DNA of 64,000 nt from Neobacillus sp. YX16 (GCF_030123505.1 NZ_CP126115.1:3052001-3116000), one strand, 5' to 3'; counted from the stretch's first letter, positions 49,232-58,673 are shown. Notes: generated by a model from the sequence alone, not told the origin. A program made the numbers and translations.

Positions 49232-50056
49232 ATGTTTATATCTCCTATGTTATTACACAAGTCCGAACGTCCTTTTGAGGACAATTCATATATAACAGAA
49301 TTAAAGCTGGACGGTTTCAGAACGGTCTGGACAAAGTTTGACGATAAGGTCAGAATATACACTCGACATAATAACGAGATTACTTCCAAGTTCCCAGAGT
49401 TGGTCAATATTCCAGTCCCAAATGGAACCGTCCTTGACGGTGAAATTGTGGTCACAGATCATTTAGGGAGACCAGATTTTGAAGCAACAATGGAACGGTT
49501 CATGTCAAAGAAGTCTGGACATAGTATTTCTTTTAGTGTCTTTGACATTATCTGTTTCAACGGTGAAAAAATTACGAGTTTACCATTATTGGAGCGAAAA
49601 GAGATTCTTAGAAAAGTTATCACGGAGGACACTCCGTTGTTGAACAAAGTCCAATGGGTTGAAGGGAACGCTGAACAATATTTTGAGTTAATAAAGCAAC
49701 ACGACTTGGAGGGAATTGTTCAGAAAAGAGCAAATTCCACATACCAAATAAATAAACGCTCTCACGACTGGTTGAAAGTGATTAATTACAAGTATGAGGA
49801 CGTTTATGTTTCTGGGTTGAGGAAAGACGAATTTGGGCTCCTCTTAAACTTTGAAAATGGGAATTATGCTGGACTCATGGAATTTGTGGCTCCACAAGGT
49901 CGAAAAGAGTTCTATAAACAGTATAGAGACTTTATTGTTGAGGAAAATGAGAAATTCGTTTATTTAGACCCAAAGTTGAAAGTAAAAGTGAAATATAGGA
50001 ACCTTACGAAGAAGGGACTGTTGAGAATACCTTCTTTTGTGGAATGGGTAAGTTGA
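49232..50056 (+). CDS. ATP-dependent DNA ligase
   Basis: A 274-residue small ligase. The nucleotidyl motif I is ELKLDGFR (Lys ~25 would take AMP), motif III VLDGEIVV, motif IIIa FSVFDIICF, motif IV LEGIVQKR and motif V HDWLKVIN. A short OB-like domain (DVYVSGLRKDEFGLLL and on) follows. It resembles Bacillus phage SPbeta-type YoqV ligases. It seals nicks in duplex DNA; in a mobile element it may serve replication or repair during restriction. No Ku gene accompanies it. Confidence 0.87.
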   Translation: MFISPMLLHKSERPFEDNSYITELKLDGFRTVWTKFDDKVRIYTRHNNEITSKFPELVNIPVPNGTVLDGEIVVTDHLGRPDFEATMERFMSKKSGHSISFSVFDIICFNGEKITSLPLLERKEILRKVITEDTPLLNKVQWVEGNAEQYFELIKQHDLEGIVQKRANSTYQINKRSHDWLKVINYKYEDVYVSGLRKDEFGLLLNFENGNYAGLMEFVAPQGRKEFYKQYRDFIVEENEKFVYLDPKLKVKVKYRNLTKKGLLRIPSFVEWVS

Positions 50057-50059
50057 GGA

Positions 50060-50096
50060 GAGAGTGACTGGGAAAAAAGTCGCTCTTTTTTTATTA
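50060..50096 (+). terminator. Rho-independent terminator
   Basis: AGAGTGACT pairs with AGTCGCTCT around GGGAAAAA, followed by TTTTTTTATT. It ends the ligase gene. Confidence 0.8.
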
Positions 50097-50187
50097 TAAA
50101 ATATCAATATTCTTATTTATTTAACAATTTATACTATTATTTGACAGTATATTACATTAAAATGAATTAAAGAGGAGAGTGGTTTTA

Positions 50188-51912
50188 GTGAAACTACAAA
50201 AAATACACATACATAATTATCGGTCTATTATAGACCAGAGTTTTGATTTAAACGATTATACTTTACTAGTAGGTGCAAATAACGCTGGTAAATCTACCGT
50301 AATTAACGCAATTCGGACTTTTTATGAAAAAGTTAAATATAACAAAAAAGCTGATTTTCCTAAACAAGGCTTTACTGATCAAGAATCTTGGATTGAAATT
50401 ACATATGCTTTAACGGAGGAAGAATATGAGAGCCTTCCAGATAATTATAAGACTTCAAATAAAAGTCTTATTGTAAGGAAACTATTGGATTCAAAAGATA
50501 CTACTAGAATGACGAAAGACCAGAGTAATTTATATGCTGTAATTGACGGTGAATTAGAAACGAATTTATTCTTTGGTGCGAAAAATATCAGTAATGCAAA
50601 ATTAGGAGACGTAGTTTATATACCAGCAGTGAGTTCTGCTTCAGATAGTTTAAAAATGTCAGGACCTTCTCCCTTAAGAGACACAATAAATTTTCTATTC
50701 AAAGAAGTAGTTAATGACCACCCAAGCTATCAAGATTTAACCACGGCATTTAAAAACTTTAATGCATATGCGAATCAAAAAGACGGAGTATTTGATAATA
50801 TTGTTAAACCATTTAATAATGATATAGAAGAATGGGGTATTTCGTTTAACCTAAAGATAAATCCTATATCCACTGACGAAATAACAAAAAGTTTAATCTC
50901 TTCACATTTTAGTGACGGTAACATAAGCAATCAAGAATTTAACATTGACCAATATGGACACGGTTTTCAACGTGCTGTAATCTTTAACTTAATAAAGCTT
51001 TCAGCAGGATTTAAAAAAGAAAAGAAAACAAAGAAAAAAGAGTTTAACCCCAAATTGACAATCTTGTTATTTGAAGAACCAGAAGCCTTTTTACACCCTA
51101 CACAACAAGATCAGTTAGCATATAACTTAAGGGTATTATCTCAGGTAGTAGACTACCAGGTGATTTTAACAAGTCATTCCTCTCTTTTTATTGGAAAAGC
51201 AACTAATGAATTAAATCAAATTATTAATATTAAAAAAAGAGACGGAGTTTCTTATTTATATCAGCCTAGTAAAATGGAATTAGATAATTTCTTTAAATAT
51301 AACGTTGATTTTAAGGCATTACTTGACGGCAGTTTAAGTGATGAATTGAATGAAGAACTAATTGCACAAGAGGAGAAATTCCGCTACCAACTTTGGTTAG
51401 ACTCAGAACGTTCCTCAATGTTCTTTGCAAATCACGTTTTTATTACGGAAGGAGCAACCGAGAAAATATTGATTGAATATCTTCTCGATAATGATTGGGC
51501 AGACCTAAAAAGAGAAAAGATATATGTTCTGGACGCCATGGGTAAATTTAATATTCACAGATATATCAAGTTGCTTAGTCTTTTTGGAATTAAACATTCT
51601 GTCTTTATTGATTCTGACTCGGAGAAAAAAGGAAAAGGACTTGTATTACACCAAAAATTAAACAAACATATTTGTGATTGTATGACTTTTTATACTTCTT
51701 GCGAGCCACATTTATTTGAACCAGACCTTGAAAGTTTCTTAGGATTACCAGTGCCAAAAGATAGAGAACGGAAACCGTTAGAGATTTTAAAAGCAGTTAC
51801 AAGTAATTCTATTGATATTAACAAACTAGGGGAATTCAAAAAAATCATAATAAATCAATTATATGGAAAACAACTTGAACAAGGTGCAGAAAAAGATACA
51901 GTTAGGATCTAG
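50188..51912 (+). CDS. OLD-family ATPase/TOPRIM nuclease
   Basis: A 574-residue protein with an N-terminal SMC/ABC-like ATPase: Walker A LVGANNAGKSTVINAI (residues ~30-45), Walker B ILLFEEPEAFLHPTQQDQL and a QVILTSHSSLFIGK switch; the C-terminal TOPRIM nuclease begins FITEGATEKILIEYLL and has VFIDSDSEKKGKG (acidic DxD). This is the architecture of OLD and of GajA in the Gabija defence system, but no UvrD-like GajB partner is adjacent. Start GTG 50188 (AGAGGAG 11 bp upstream); GTG 50179 is an alternative. It precedes the type III restriction genes with a terminator between. Confidence 0.82.
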   Translation: MKLQKIHIHNYRSIIDQSFDLNDYTLLVGANNAGKSTVINAIRTFYEKVKYNKKADFPKQGFTDQESWIEITYALTEEEYESLPDNYKTSNKSLIVRKLLDSKDTTRMTKDQSNLYAVIDGELETNLFFGAKNISNAKLGDVVYIPAVSSASDSLKMSGPSPLRDTINFLFKEVVNDHPSYQDLTTAFKNFNAYANQKDGVFDNIVKPFNNDIEEWGISFNLKINPISTDEITKSLISSHFSDGNISNQEFNIDQYGHGFQRAVIFNLIKLSAGFKKEKKTKKKEFNPKLTILLFEEPEAFLHPTQQDQLAYNLRVLSQVVDYQVILTSHSSLFIGKATNELNQIINIKKRDGVSYLYQPSKMELDNFFKYNVDFKALLDGSLSDELNEELIAQEEKFRYQLWLDSERSSMFFANHVFITEGATEKILIEYLLDNDWADLKREKIYVLDAMGKFNIHRYIKLLSLFGIKHSVFIDSDSEKKGKGLVLHQKLNKHICDCMTFYTSCEPHLFEPDLESFLGLPVPKDRERKPLEILKAVTSNSIDINKLGEFKKIIINQLYGKQLEQGAEKDTVRI

Positions 51913-51928
51913 TTTAACAAAAGACTAT

Positions 51929-51957
51929 GACCGTCAACCAAGACGGTCTTATTTTCT
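51929..51957 (+). terminator. Rho-independent terminator
   Basis: GACCGTC pairs with GACGGTC around AACCAA, followed by TTATTTTC. It separates the OLD gene from the type III restriction genes. Confidence 0.7.
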
Positions 51958-52072
51958 ATTTAAAAATTGGGAGATAATGTTAAAAAATATGTCGGAAAAC
52001 TACTAATGTTTATAGTAAAATAGAGGAAGAATGATAATTTAGTCGAGTATAGGAAGCGGTGTAACAAAAAGA

Positions 52073-53881
52073 ATGAGTACAAATTTATCGAAACAACGAA
52101 GAGAAGAATTACTTGAGAAACTCAATCAAATTGAAACTTTTGTTGAGGAGAATTCAAAAGATGAAAATGTAAGACTACTATTAACCAATATTGCTGAGAT
52201 TAGAAAGGATATAAATGGAAAGAAGTTTGGTCTTCTTTTTGAAGAACACGAAGAAAGTATTGATAATTTATTAGAAAAAAATACCACTATTATTACTGAA
52301 GAGAGAGAATTATTTATTAACAATGGTGGAGATATGAATTTTTTAATTGAAGGAGATAATCTTGCTTCTTTAGAATTATTAACTAAAACTCACCGAGAAA
52401 AGATTGATTTAATTTATATTGACCCTCCGTATAATACAGGAAATAAAGATTTTACTTATGACGACAAGCTTGTTGAAAAAGACGACGGTTTTAAACATAG
52501 TAAATGGATTTCATTCATGGAGAGAAGAATAAAGATTGCAAATCAGCTGTTAACTAATAAAGGGATTATGGTCATAAGTATTGGTTACCATGAGCTTAAT
52601 TATTTAGTATTGCTTTGCGAAGAAATTTTTCTTAATAAACAAGTTGTAACTGTAACAGTTCAAACCTCTGGTGGAAAACCTTCTGGTGGATTTAATTATC
52701 TTCAAGAATATTTGGTTTTCATTACACCAAAGGATTTTGAACCTAATCCTGTAAAGTTTGCTGGGGGAATTGCCAGAAGTCCGTTTGAAGGTTTAACACT
52801 AAGTACATTTGATAAAACTCAAAGACCTAATCAAACTTATCCTATTTTCATAGATAAAAAAACTCACCAAATTGTAGGTACAGGCTTATCTTTACAAGAA
52901 AGAATTAATAACGGAAGTTATACTGGAGCATTATCAGATTTTCTTTTTGATTTCAATGAAGCACCGAACGGAACAGTTGCACTTTGGCCGATCAGTAGTA
53001 AAGGTGGCGAATGTGTTTGGCGTTTGATTGCCACTCGACTAATGGACGATTGGAATAAGGGATTTATAAAAGTAAGTAAAAATAGGTCAAAAAACCACCC
53101 AAACAAATACAGTGTTCAATACCTTCCAGAAGGAGTTATTAACAAAATAGAAGGTGGTTTGTTAGAAGTTATTGGTACTGAAGAAGGGTCTCCAACATTA
53201 GTCTTTGGAGAGAATAAAACGGTTGGTTCAGATATTCCTACAATCTGGACTGAGAAAGATTTTTACACCACTAAGGGAACTAATCTTCTAAAAGAGATTT
53301 TGGGACCAAAAAAATTCTCTTATCCAAAACCACTTGAATTTATAGTTGAAGTGTTAAGAGCCACTTCTAAGCCAGATAGCATAATTTTGGACTTCTTTGC
53401 TGGTTCTGGTACTACTGGGCAAGCTGTTATGGAATTAAATAAAGAAGATAGTGGACAACGAAAATTCATTCTTTGTACAAATAATCAAAACAATATTTGT
53501 CGTGAGGTCACATATGAACGCTTAAAGAGAGTGAATGACATTTATTCTTACAACATGAGTTTAAAGTATTTTAAGGTAGATTTTGTAGAAGTAGAAAATC
53601 GATTCTTTTATGAATACACTGACGAGTTACTTGAACATGTGCGTGAATTAGTTGAATTGGAAAACGCTATTGACTTTACTGCGAATAATGAAGTTGACAT
53701 TATTTTGACTGACGAAGAACTAGAAGAATTCGTTCGAAATTTTGAAGAAAGAAAAGAATGTAAAATTATTTACCTCGGACATGACGTCCTTCCAAATTAT
53801 GTACAGGAAACTCTTTTCAAAAAACACAAAATTAAGGTTAATATCATTCCAGATTATTATTATAGGGAGAAACGGGGATAA
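52073..53881 (+). CDS. Type III restriction-modification system methyltransferase (Mod)
   Basis: A 602-residue beta-class adenine-N6 methyltransferase: catalytic motif IV IDPPYNTGNKDF near residue 120 comes before the AdoMet motif I LDFFAGSGTTGQAVMEL near residue 442, with the target-recognition region between them, the order typical of Mod proteins. The N-terminus is helical (RREELLEKLNQIETFVEE). It methylates one strand of the recognition site and is needed by Res for cleavage. The Res gene starts 4 bp after its stop. The ribosome site is weak. Confidence 0.88.
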   Translation: MSTNLSKQRREELLEKLNQIETFVEENSKDENVRLLLTNIAEIRKDINGKKFGLLFEEHEESIDNLLEKNTTIITEERELFINNGGDMNFLIEGDNLASLELLTKTHREKIDLIYIDPPYNTGNKDFTYDDKLVEKDDGFKHSKWISFMERRIKIANQLLTNKGIMVISIGYHELNYLVLLCEEIFLNKQVVTVTVQTSGGKPSGGFNYLQEYLVFITPKDFEPNPVKFAGGIARSPFEGLTLSTFDKTQRPNQTYPIFIDKKTHQIVGTGLSLQERINNGSYTGALSDFLFDFNEAPNGTVALWPISSKGGECVWRLIATRLMDDWNKGFIKVSKNRSKNHPNKYSVQYLPEGVINKIEGGLLEVIGTEEGSPTLVFGENKTVGSDIPTIWTEKDFYTTKGTNLLKEILGPKKFSYPKPLEFIVEVLRATSKPDSIILDFFAGSGTTGQAVMELNKEDSGQRKFILCTNNQNNICREVTYERLKRVNDIYSYNMSLKYFKVDFVEVENRFFYEYTDELLEHVRELVELENAIDFTANNEVDIILTDEELEEFVRNFEERKECKIIYLGHDVLPNYVQETLFKKHKIKVNIIPDYYYREKRG

Positions 53882-53884
53882 GAT

Positions 53885-56077
53885 ATGGGACTTGTGGATT
53901 TCCAGATTCAAGCAGTTGGGAAATTAAATGAAAGTATGGAAGATCAAAATAAAGAGATTATCTTTAAAAGCCCAACGGGTTCAGGTAAAACCATAATGCT
54001 CACTCACTTTATGAGTGACTTTGGAAAAGGACATTTTGGAAATGTTTTTGTTTGGTTGACCCCAGGAAAAGGTGAACTCGAAGAACAGAGTAAAAAGAAA
54101 ATGGATAAATATATTCATAACAGTCAAACGAAGCTTTTACCAGATGTTATGGCGAATGGATTTGTGGAGAATGATTCCTGTTTTATTAACTGGGAGCAGA
54201 TAATCCCGAAGGGTAATAATGCTATGAAAGAAAGTGAAAGGGCTAACTTTCAAGAGCATATTAGAAGAGCACAAGATAATGGACTTGAATTTACAATAAT
54301 TGTGGACGAGTCACACCAAAATGATACAGTGAAATCCGACGATATTATATCTCTATTTAAACCGAAAAAAATGATACGAACTTCAGCTACTCCAAAAACT
54401 CATTCAAATGCCACACTTATTGAAGTAAAAGAAGAAGACGTAATAGCAGCAGGACTCATTAAAAAAATGCTTGTAATCAATGAGAACTTTGGTCACTCCG
54501 TTAATGTAGAGAGTCAGATTAGTTTCCTTCTCGATAAAGCATTGGATAAGCAAGAAGAATTGAAAGTAGCTTTTGAAAATGTAAAACCAAAATCAATTGT
54601 GAACCCTTTAATTGTAATACAACTTCCTAATAACAGCGAAGTTTTGCAAGACGAGGTTGAACGCTATTTGGCAACCAAGGACGTTACCTATGAAAATGGT
54701 TTATTAGCAGTTTGGTTGGATAAGAAGAAACAAAACCTTGAAGAAATTGAGGAACTTGACGCAAAGCCAATTGTAGTAATCATTAAACAGGCAATTGCAA
54801 CAGGTTGGGATTGTCCAAGAGCACATATTCTCGTGAAAATGCGAGAAAACACAAGTGAAACATTCGAGATCCAAACAATAGGTCGTATAAGACGTATGCC
54901 AGAGTTAAAACATTATGAAACCGACCTTTTGGATTCTTGTTATCTATATACTTTTGACGAAAAATTTACTGAAGGTGTCAAATTACATTTAAGAAAAGGT
55001 GCTTTTGAAGCTGTAAAGTTATTCTTGAAACAAGAGCATAGGGAATTTTCACTTGTCAGTGAACAAAAAACGGAGGTTCCAGTAGCAAATGACGCAACTG
55101 AAGCACTTAAGTCAATGGTTCTTCATTATGAACAAGTATATGGTACTTCAACAAAAACAATAGAAAACAAGATCCGTCTTGAACATAATGGATATAAATT
55201 TTCCGATATGATTATAAAGAATACCTTTACTGGGGAAATACATAAATTGACTGTTCAGGAATTTAAAAACCTTGCCAATGTAAATATGACTGAACCACTT
55301 AATACTCACAAACACGGACGAGAGTATCACAATCGTGTTGGTGCTCTGGGTGTTAAGTTGAGCTTACCGTATGACCAAATGAACACGATAATTCGTCGCT
55401 TGTTTGATAAAAATGTACGCTATGACAAAAAGATCTTACGTTTAGATACAAGAGAAGTCTATGCCTTTGTAATTAATAATTTCAAGAAATTAAGAGAAGA
55501 TATACAAAAAGCAATGGCGAGTGTTCTTATTCACCCAACACTTAATTTACCGAATGTTACAGAAAGACCATTTATTATACCAAAAGAGTTTTTATTTACT
55601 TACGACAAGAATAACAAGGTGCAAAAAGTGTTCGATAGTAATGTGTATAAGGGATATTTGTCTTCTGCTGAGGTTCGTTCGGATTCTGAGAAAACTTTTG
55701 AAAAATACTGTGAAACTTCGAGTAGTATTGATTGGATTTACAAAAATGGTGATAAAGGAAATGAATATTTTTCAATTGTATACCTCGACAATTTTGGAAA
55801 GCAAAAATCATTCTATCCAGACTATATTGTTTCAAAAGGAGGAAAAATTTGGATTATTGAAACCAAAGGTGGATTTACTAGAAGCGGAGATAGTGAAGAT
55901 ATTGATAAGTTTTCACCTAAAAAGTTTGAAGTGTTAAAAAGGTATTTGCATAAGCATAACTTAAAGGGTGGATTCGTAAGAAAAGATAAAAGCAACAATG
56001 AACTATTCATTTGTATGAATAACTACAATGACGATATTTCAAGTGACGAATGGCAATTGTTAGAAGACAATTTATAG
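53885..56077 (+). CDS. Type III restriction enzyme (Res) subunit
   Basis: A 730-residue SF2 helicase/nuclease. Walker A KSPTGSGKTIML, motif II VDESHQND (DESH in place of DEAH), motif III TSATPKTH, motif V-VI TGWDCPRAHILVKM and IGRIRRMPE are present. The C-terminal nuclease has YPDYIVSKGGKIWIIETKGG, a PD-(D/E)xK core with D...ETK. It needs Mod for site recognition and ATP for translocation. The length is at the short end for Res (many are 850-1000). ATG 53885 follows GAAACGGGGATAAG and is close to the Mod stop, so the pair is co-expressed. Confidence 0.88.
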   Translation: MGLVDFQIQAVGKLNESMEDQNKEIIFKSPTGSGKTIMLTHFMSDFGKGHFGNVFVWLTPGKGELEEQSKKKMDKYIHNSQTKLLPDVMANGFVENDSCFINWEQIIPKGNNAMKESERANFQEHIRRAQDNGLEFTIIVDESHQNDTVKSDDIISLFKPKKMIRTSATPKTHSNATLIEVKEEDVIAAGLIKKMLVINENFGHSVNVESQISFLLDKALDKQEELKVAFENVKPKSIVNPLIVIQLPNNSEVLQDEVERYLATKDVTYENGLLAVWLDKKKQNLEEIEELDAKPIVVIIKQAIATGWDCPRAHILVKMRENTSETFEIQTIGRIRRMPELKHYETDLLDSCYLYTFDEKFTEGVKLHLRKGAFEAVKLFLKQEHREFSLVSEQKTEVPVANDATEALKSMVLHYEQVYGTSTKTIENKIRLEHNGYKFSDMIIKNTFTGEIHKLTVQEFKNLANVNMTEPLNTHKHGREYHNRVGALGVKLSLPYDQMNTIIRRLFDKNVRYDKKILRLDTREVYAFVINNFKKLREDIQKAMASVLIHPTLNLPNVTERPFIIPKEFLFTYDKNNKVQKVFDSNVYKGYLSSAEVRSDSEKTFEKYCETSSSIDWIYKNGDKGNEYFSIVYLDNFGKQKSFYPDYIVSKGGKIWIIETKGGFTRSGDSEDIDKFSPKKFEVLKRYLHKHNLKGGFVRKDKSNNELFICMNNYNDDISSDEWQLLEDNL

Positions 56078-56100
56078 ACTAATAGAATAATAATGTTTGG

Positions 56101-56130
56101 GGGAGAGTCGATACTGACTCTCTTTTTTTG
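56101..56130 (+). terminator. Rho-independent terminator
   Basis: GAGAGTC pairs with GACTCTC around GATACT, followed by seven T. It ends the type III operon. Confidence 0.75.
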
Positions 56131-56190
56131 TGTCACTAACTCCTGCTTCTCTCGTTGTTCAAAGTGTAAAACGAATATGGGAGTGATTCA

Positions 56191-56403
56191 ATGAGACCAT
56201 TCCGAGTTGGAGACCGAGTCGTTGTCAATGTCGTTGACGGTTGCTGGAACTTGGTTGATAAGAGAGGAACTATTTTTTACATAGAAAACAAGTCCCTTTA
56301 CGTTCAACATATTCCCTCAATCCAAGTGAAACTTGACGAACCATACGATGACTCTGGTCAAACAATGTTTCGAGTCAATGTAAAGGAGATCAGACATGTA
56401 TAA
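56191..56403 (+). CDS. 70-residue KOW/SH3-like small protein
   Basis: Starts MRPFRVGDRVVVNVVDGCWN with ATG 56191 after GGGAGTGATTC. The GDRVxV...KRGTIFYIENKSLYVQ pattern is that of small beta-barrel SH3/KOW-like proteins common in phages. Function unknown. Confidence 0.55.
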   Translation: MRPFRVGDRVVVNVVDGCWNLVDKRGTIFYIENKSLYVQHIPSIQVKLDEPYDDSGQTMFRVNVKEIRHV

Positions 56404-56448
56404 GTGTTGAGTGGAAATGGTGGAATCAGTAAAAGATAAAAGGAGAGG

Positions 56449-56485
56449 AAAATGGAGCAACCACAAAGGGAATTGCTCCATTTTG
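56449..56485. terminator. Bidirectional terminator
   Basis: AAAATGGAGCAA (56449-56460) pairs exactly with TTGCTCCATTTT (56473-56484). It serves the small gene on the plus strand and the nuclease-like gene on the minus strand. Confidence 0.8.
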
Positions 56486-56490
56486 CTTTA

Positions 56491-57027
56491 TTAGTTTTGA
56501 ATAAAATTAATGATTTCTACTAGATCACCAGCGGATGAACCAGAAAAATCGAGTTGGGTCTGTTTAGTGCATAAATCATTCAATATTTGTCTAAACGGGA
56601 ATAGTTTAACACCTTCGGACTCAATATAAACAAGTTCCTTTGGTTCTTTTACATTCCCATGAACAAGTAAATAACGCCAGCTACAATTAGGGTTTAATTG
56701 TTCTCTTATTTGCTGTTTATTTTTAGCTTTATATTTATTAACTACCCATTGTTTGGCACAGGTTGCAATTTGTTGCTCGGTTCTCGATTTTGCACTACTT
56801 GCCTTGACTCCCAATTCCGCCGCAAGTTCATTAGTGAGTTTACAAATATAAGTTACTGGACGAATACCAACTTGAACTTCGCAATGTACACAATCCCACC
56901 CATATTCTCCAAGGTTTTTAATTGCCAGAATATCAATCTCGTTAATCTTGTCTTTTATTCCTCTTATCGTAAAGTAACCATTCCGATTAAACCATTCCTC
57001 TACCAATGTTTCAGCTTGAAGTGCCAA
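56491..57027 (-). CDS. Putative restriction-endonuclease-fold protein
   Basis: A 178-residue protein. The N-terminus (ALQAETLVEEWFNRNGYFTI) followed by NEIDILAIKNLG and DCVHCEVQVG has the spacing of an E...D...ExQ/K nuclease core (PD-(D/E)xK type with Gln in the last position). The rest has SSAKSRTEQQIATCAKQWVV and a Trp/Arg-rich middle. TTG at 57027 is preferred as start because AAGGAGAGGG lies 6 bp upstream of it; an ATG eight codons earlier (57051) sits before that ribosome site. It may be a defence or repair nuclease; not certain. Confidence 0.5.
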   Translation of the reverse strand: MALQAETLVEEWFNRNGYFTIRGIKDKINEIDILAIKNLGEYGWDCVHCEVQVGIRPVTYICKLTNELAAELGVKASSAKSRTEQQIATCAKQWVVNKYKAKNKQQIREQLNPNCSWRYLLVHGNVKEPKELVYIESEGVKLFPFRQILNDLCTKQTQLDFSGSSAGDLVEIINFIQN

Positions 57028-57137
57028 AAGATACCCTCTCCTTATTGTCATTAATAATTTATTTTAACTAATTATATAGAAAATTTTACTATTTTAATAG
57101 TAAGAGAAGTTTTAAAGAGGAACTTTTGAGGACTTAC

Positions 57138-57198
57138 AAAAAGGGCTTGGTGTGAAACCAAGCCTTTACTGAACATATATATATATATATATATATAT
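57138..57198. terminator. Terminator hairpin followed by an (AT)12 tract
   Basis: AAGGGCTTGGT and ACCAAGCCTTT form a hairpin at 57140-57166. From 57175 to 57198 the sequence is a pure AT dinucleotide repeat (12 units). It lies between two minus-strand genes and downstream of the Cys-rich gene. Confidence 0.65.
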
Positions 57199-57219
57199 TG
57201 AGTAATTCAATTAGGAAGG

Positions 57220-57873
57220 TTAAGCGTCTCTAAATAAAAACCAATAATCATGTCCACATCTAAGCCATTCATCACCCCATTCTCCAAAACCTGAATTAAA
57301 ATACCATATTCCCCACCATACAGAATTACTTGTTCCTGGCTCAAAAGCTTCTATAGCTAATGACCCTGTGTGTCTGCCTGAAGTGTTGTTGTTCCCACTT
57401 AAAAAAGGTTTTCCTCTTCCCGGACTTTGTGGACCCGTCAGAGTATCCGTTCTAAAAAGTTTACGGGCTGAAGCACAATTAGTAAACTTTCGCCATGTAT
57501 CCGAATCTGTTCCAAATTGTCCATGTCTAATATAGACTATTATGTCGTAGTTACCTCGTCTCCCAATGTCTGCATTGTAGTCTGTTGTACAGAATGACTC
57601 TCCATGTTCTATTGAACGACAGTAACTAGCACCGCAACGGGACGCACATCTTGGATTCTTTGTAGCTCCACATCCATATAAGACAATCTTTGGGTTTCCA
57701 GGAGCGGAAACATCGGGCTCACCCTCAAAAGGAAAATAACGGTTCTCTACTAGATAATCATCCGATAAAATACTAAAGATGAATTGATCCTTTTCTTTTT
57801 CTGTTAAAGTAGAAATGAACTCAATTCTTTCTTTAGAAGCTTTATCGTCAATATTAAATGATTCCTCAATCAT
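57220..57873 (-). CDS. Cys- and Trp-rich protein of unknown function
   Basis: A 217-residue soluble protein with no signal peptide. The N-terminal third is acidic and helical (FNIDDKASKERIEFISTLTE); the middle has a Cys cluster (GCGATKNPRCASRCGASYCR then FCTTDYNADIG), a beta-rich segment (NYDIIVYIRHGQFG) and the C-terminus is aromatic (VWWGIWYFNSGFGEWGDEWL, DYWFLF). AAGGGGG precedes the ATG. I do not recognise it. The Cys spacing could bind metal, and a cargo or toxin-like role within the phage element is possible but unsupported. Confidence 0.55.
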   Translation of the reverse strand: MIEESFNIDDKASKERIEFISTLTEKEKDQFIFSILSDDYLVENRYFPFEGEPDVSAPGNPKIVLYGCGATKNPRCASRCGASYCRSIEHGESFCTTDYNADIGRRGNYDIIVYIRHGQFGTDSDTWRKFTNCASARKLFRTDTLTGPQSPGRGKPFLSGNNNTSGRHTGSLAIEAFEPGTSNSVWWGIWYFNSGFGEWGDEWLRCGHDYWFLFRDA

Positions 57874-58144
57874 AAAAAAACCCCCTTATTAGCTACTATC
57901 TCAATCTATGGTTACTTTTTTATAATTCACTGATCGTCCAATTATATGTAGGGTATTTTAAATGATTAAGAATTCCAGAATTATACTTCAACTAAGCATT
58001 AGCTAATTTCTTTTTTATCAAGTTTTTATTTGCATTTTAAAACTAATTATTGGTTGTAAATTTAGAGTATTGTTCCCTTTATAAGTGTGAGAGTCATGTT
58101 TTTCTGACATGGCTCTTTTACTTTTAAAAGAGGAGGGAGATGAA

Positions 58145-58291
58145 ATGGACGTGAATGTGATTATTGACAATTTAACTCAAAGAATTGCTTCACTGACGAA
58201 GGAAAACGCTTTTCTCGTTGCTCAACTGAAGGAATATGAGCAAAGACTGGAGCAGAACCAGACCAAAGGAGTTGAAGAAAATGTTGAATAA
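58145..58291 (+). CDS. 48-residue coiled-coil protein
   Basis: ATG 58145 follows GAGGAGGGAG and gives MDVNVIIDNLTQRIASLTKE, then a heptad-like helix to QNQTKGVEENVE. Its end overlaps the next gene by 11 bp. It is probably a small phage helper; function unknown. Confidence 0.5.
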   Translation: MDVNVIIDNLTQRIASLTKENAFLVAQLKEYEQRLEQNQTKGVEENVE

Positions 58292-58673
58292 CGAACGTGT
58301 TAAAGAACTTCTTGAATATCTGAATGTATTGAGTCAAGTTCAAGGTTCTGGTCATTATGTGAATGAGGAAATTAAAGAAGTCGTGAAGGAAATTCGGCTG
58401 GAGTTAGGTCTGGATAAAAGAAAGGTTGGCTTATTGAAGGAATCTCGACGTTTGGTCTTTGTCGCTAAATTTGGAGGAAAAGTGAGCTTTGTTCAACATA
58501 TGTTGTTTGAAGCTGTATTTGGGCATTATGAACGAGCTGAAATAATACTAAAGTATTCACAGCTTAAGGAAATGAAGAAAGCAATGGAAGTTCTCAAGGG
58601 AATGAAAGTGAAGAAAGTAATTAGGATAAACGAGGAAGTTGAGACAGTTTCAGTCATTGTTGAACAGGGTTAA
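58281..58673 (+). CDS. 130-residue phage-type protein of unknown function
   Basis: Starts at ATG 58281 (MLNNERVKELLEYLNVLSQV), with GGAG 9 bp upstream and overlapping the previous gene. It is Lys/Val-rich and helical (EEIKEVVKEIRLELGL, LKEMKKAMEVLKGM). An earlier in-frame ATG (58236) has no ribosome site. It stands in the position of late-gene regulators in some phages, but this is not shown by sequence. Confidence 0.45.
   Translation: MLNNERVKELLEYLNVLSQVQGSGHYVNEEIKEVVKEIRLELGLDKRKVGLLKESRRLVFVAKFGGKVSFVQHMLFEAVFGHYERAEIILKYSQLKEMKKAMEVLKGMKVKKVIRINEEVETVSVIVEQG

Noticed and set aside
50188-51912. Complete Gabija system
   Set aside because: Only a GajA-like OLD protein is present; the neighbouring genes are a ligase and type III restriction genes, and no UvrD/PcrA-like GajB is seen.
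55521-55937. 138-residue plus-strand frame inside the Res gene
   Set aside because: Alternative frame of the Res C-terminus, whose nuclease motif is in the other frame.
52073-56077. Type I or type ISP restriction system
   Set aside because: Separate Mod with DPPY before the AdoMet motif, a Res helicase-nuclease immediately downstream, and no specificity subunit indicate type III.
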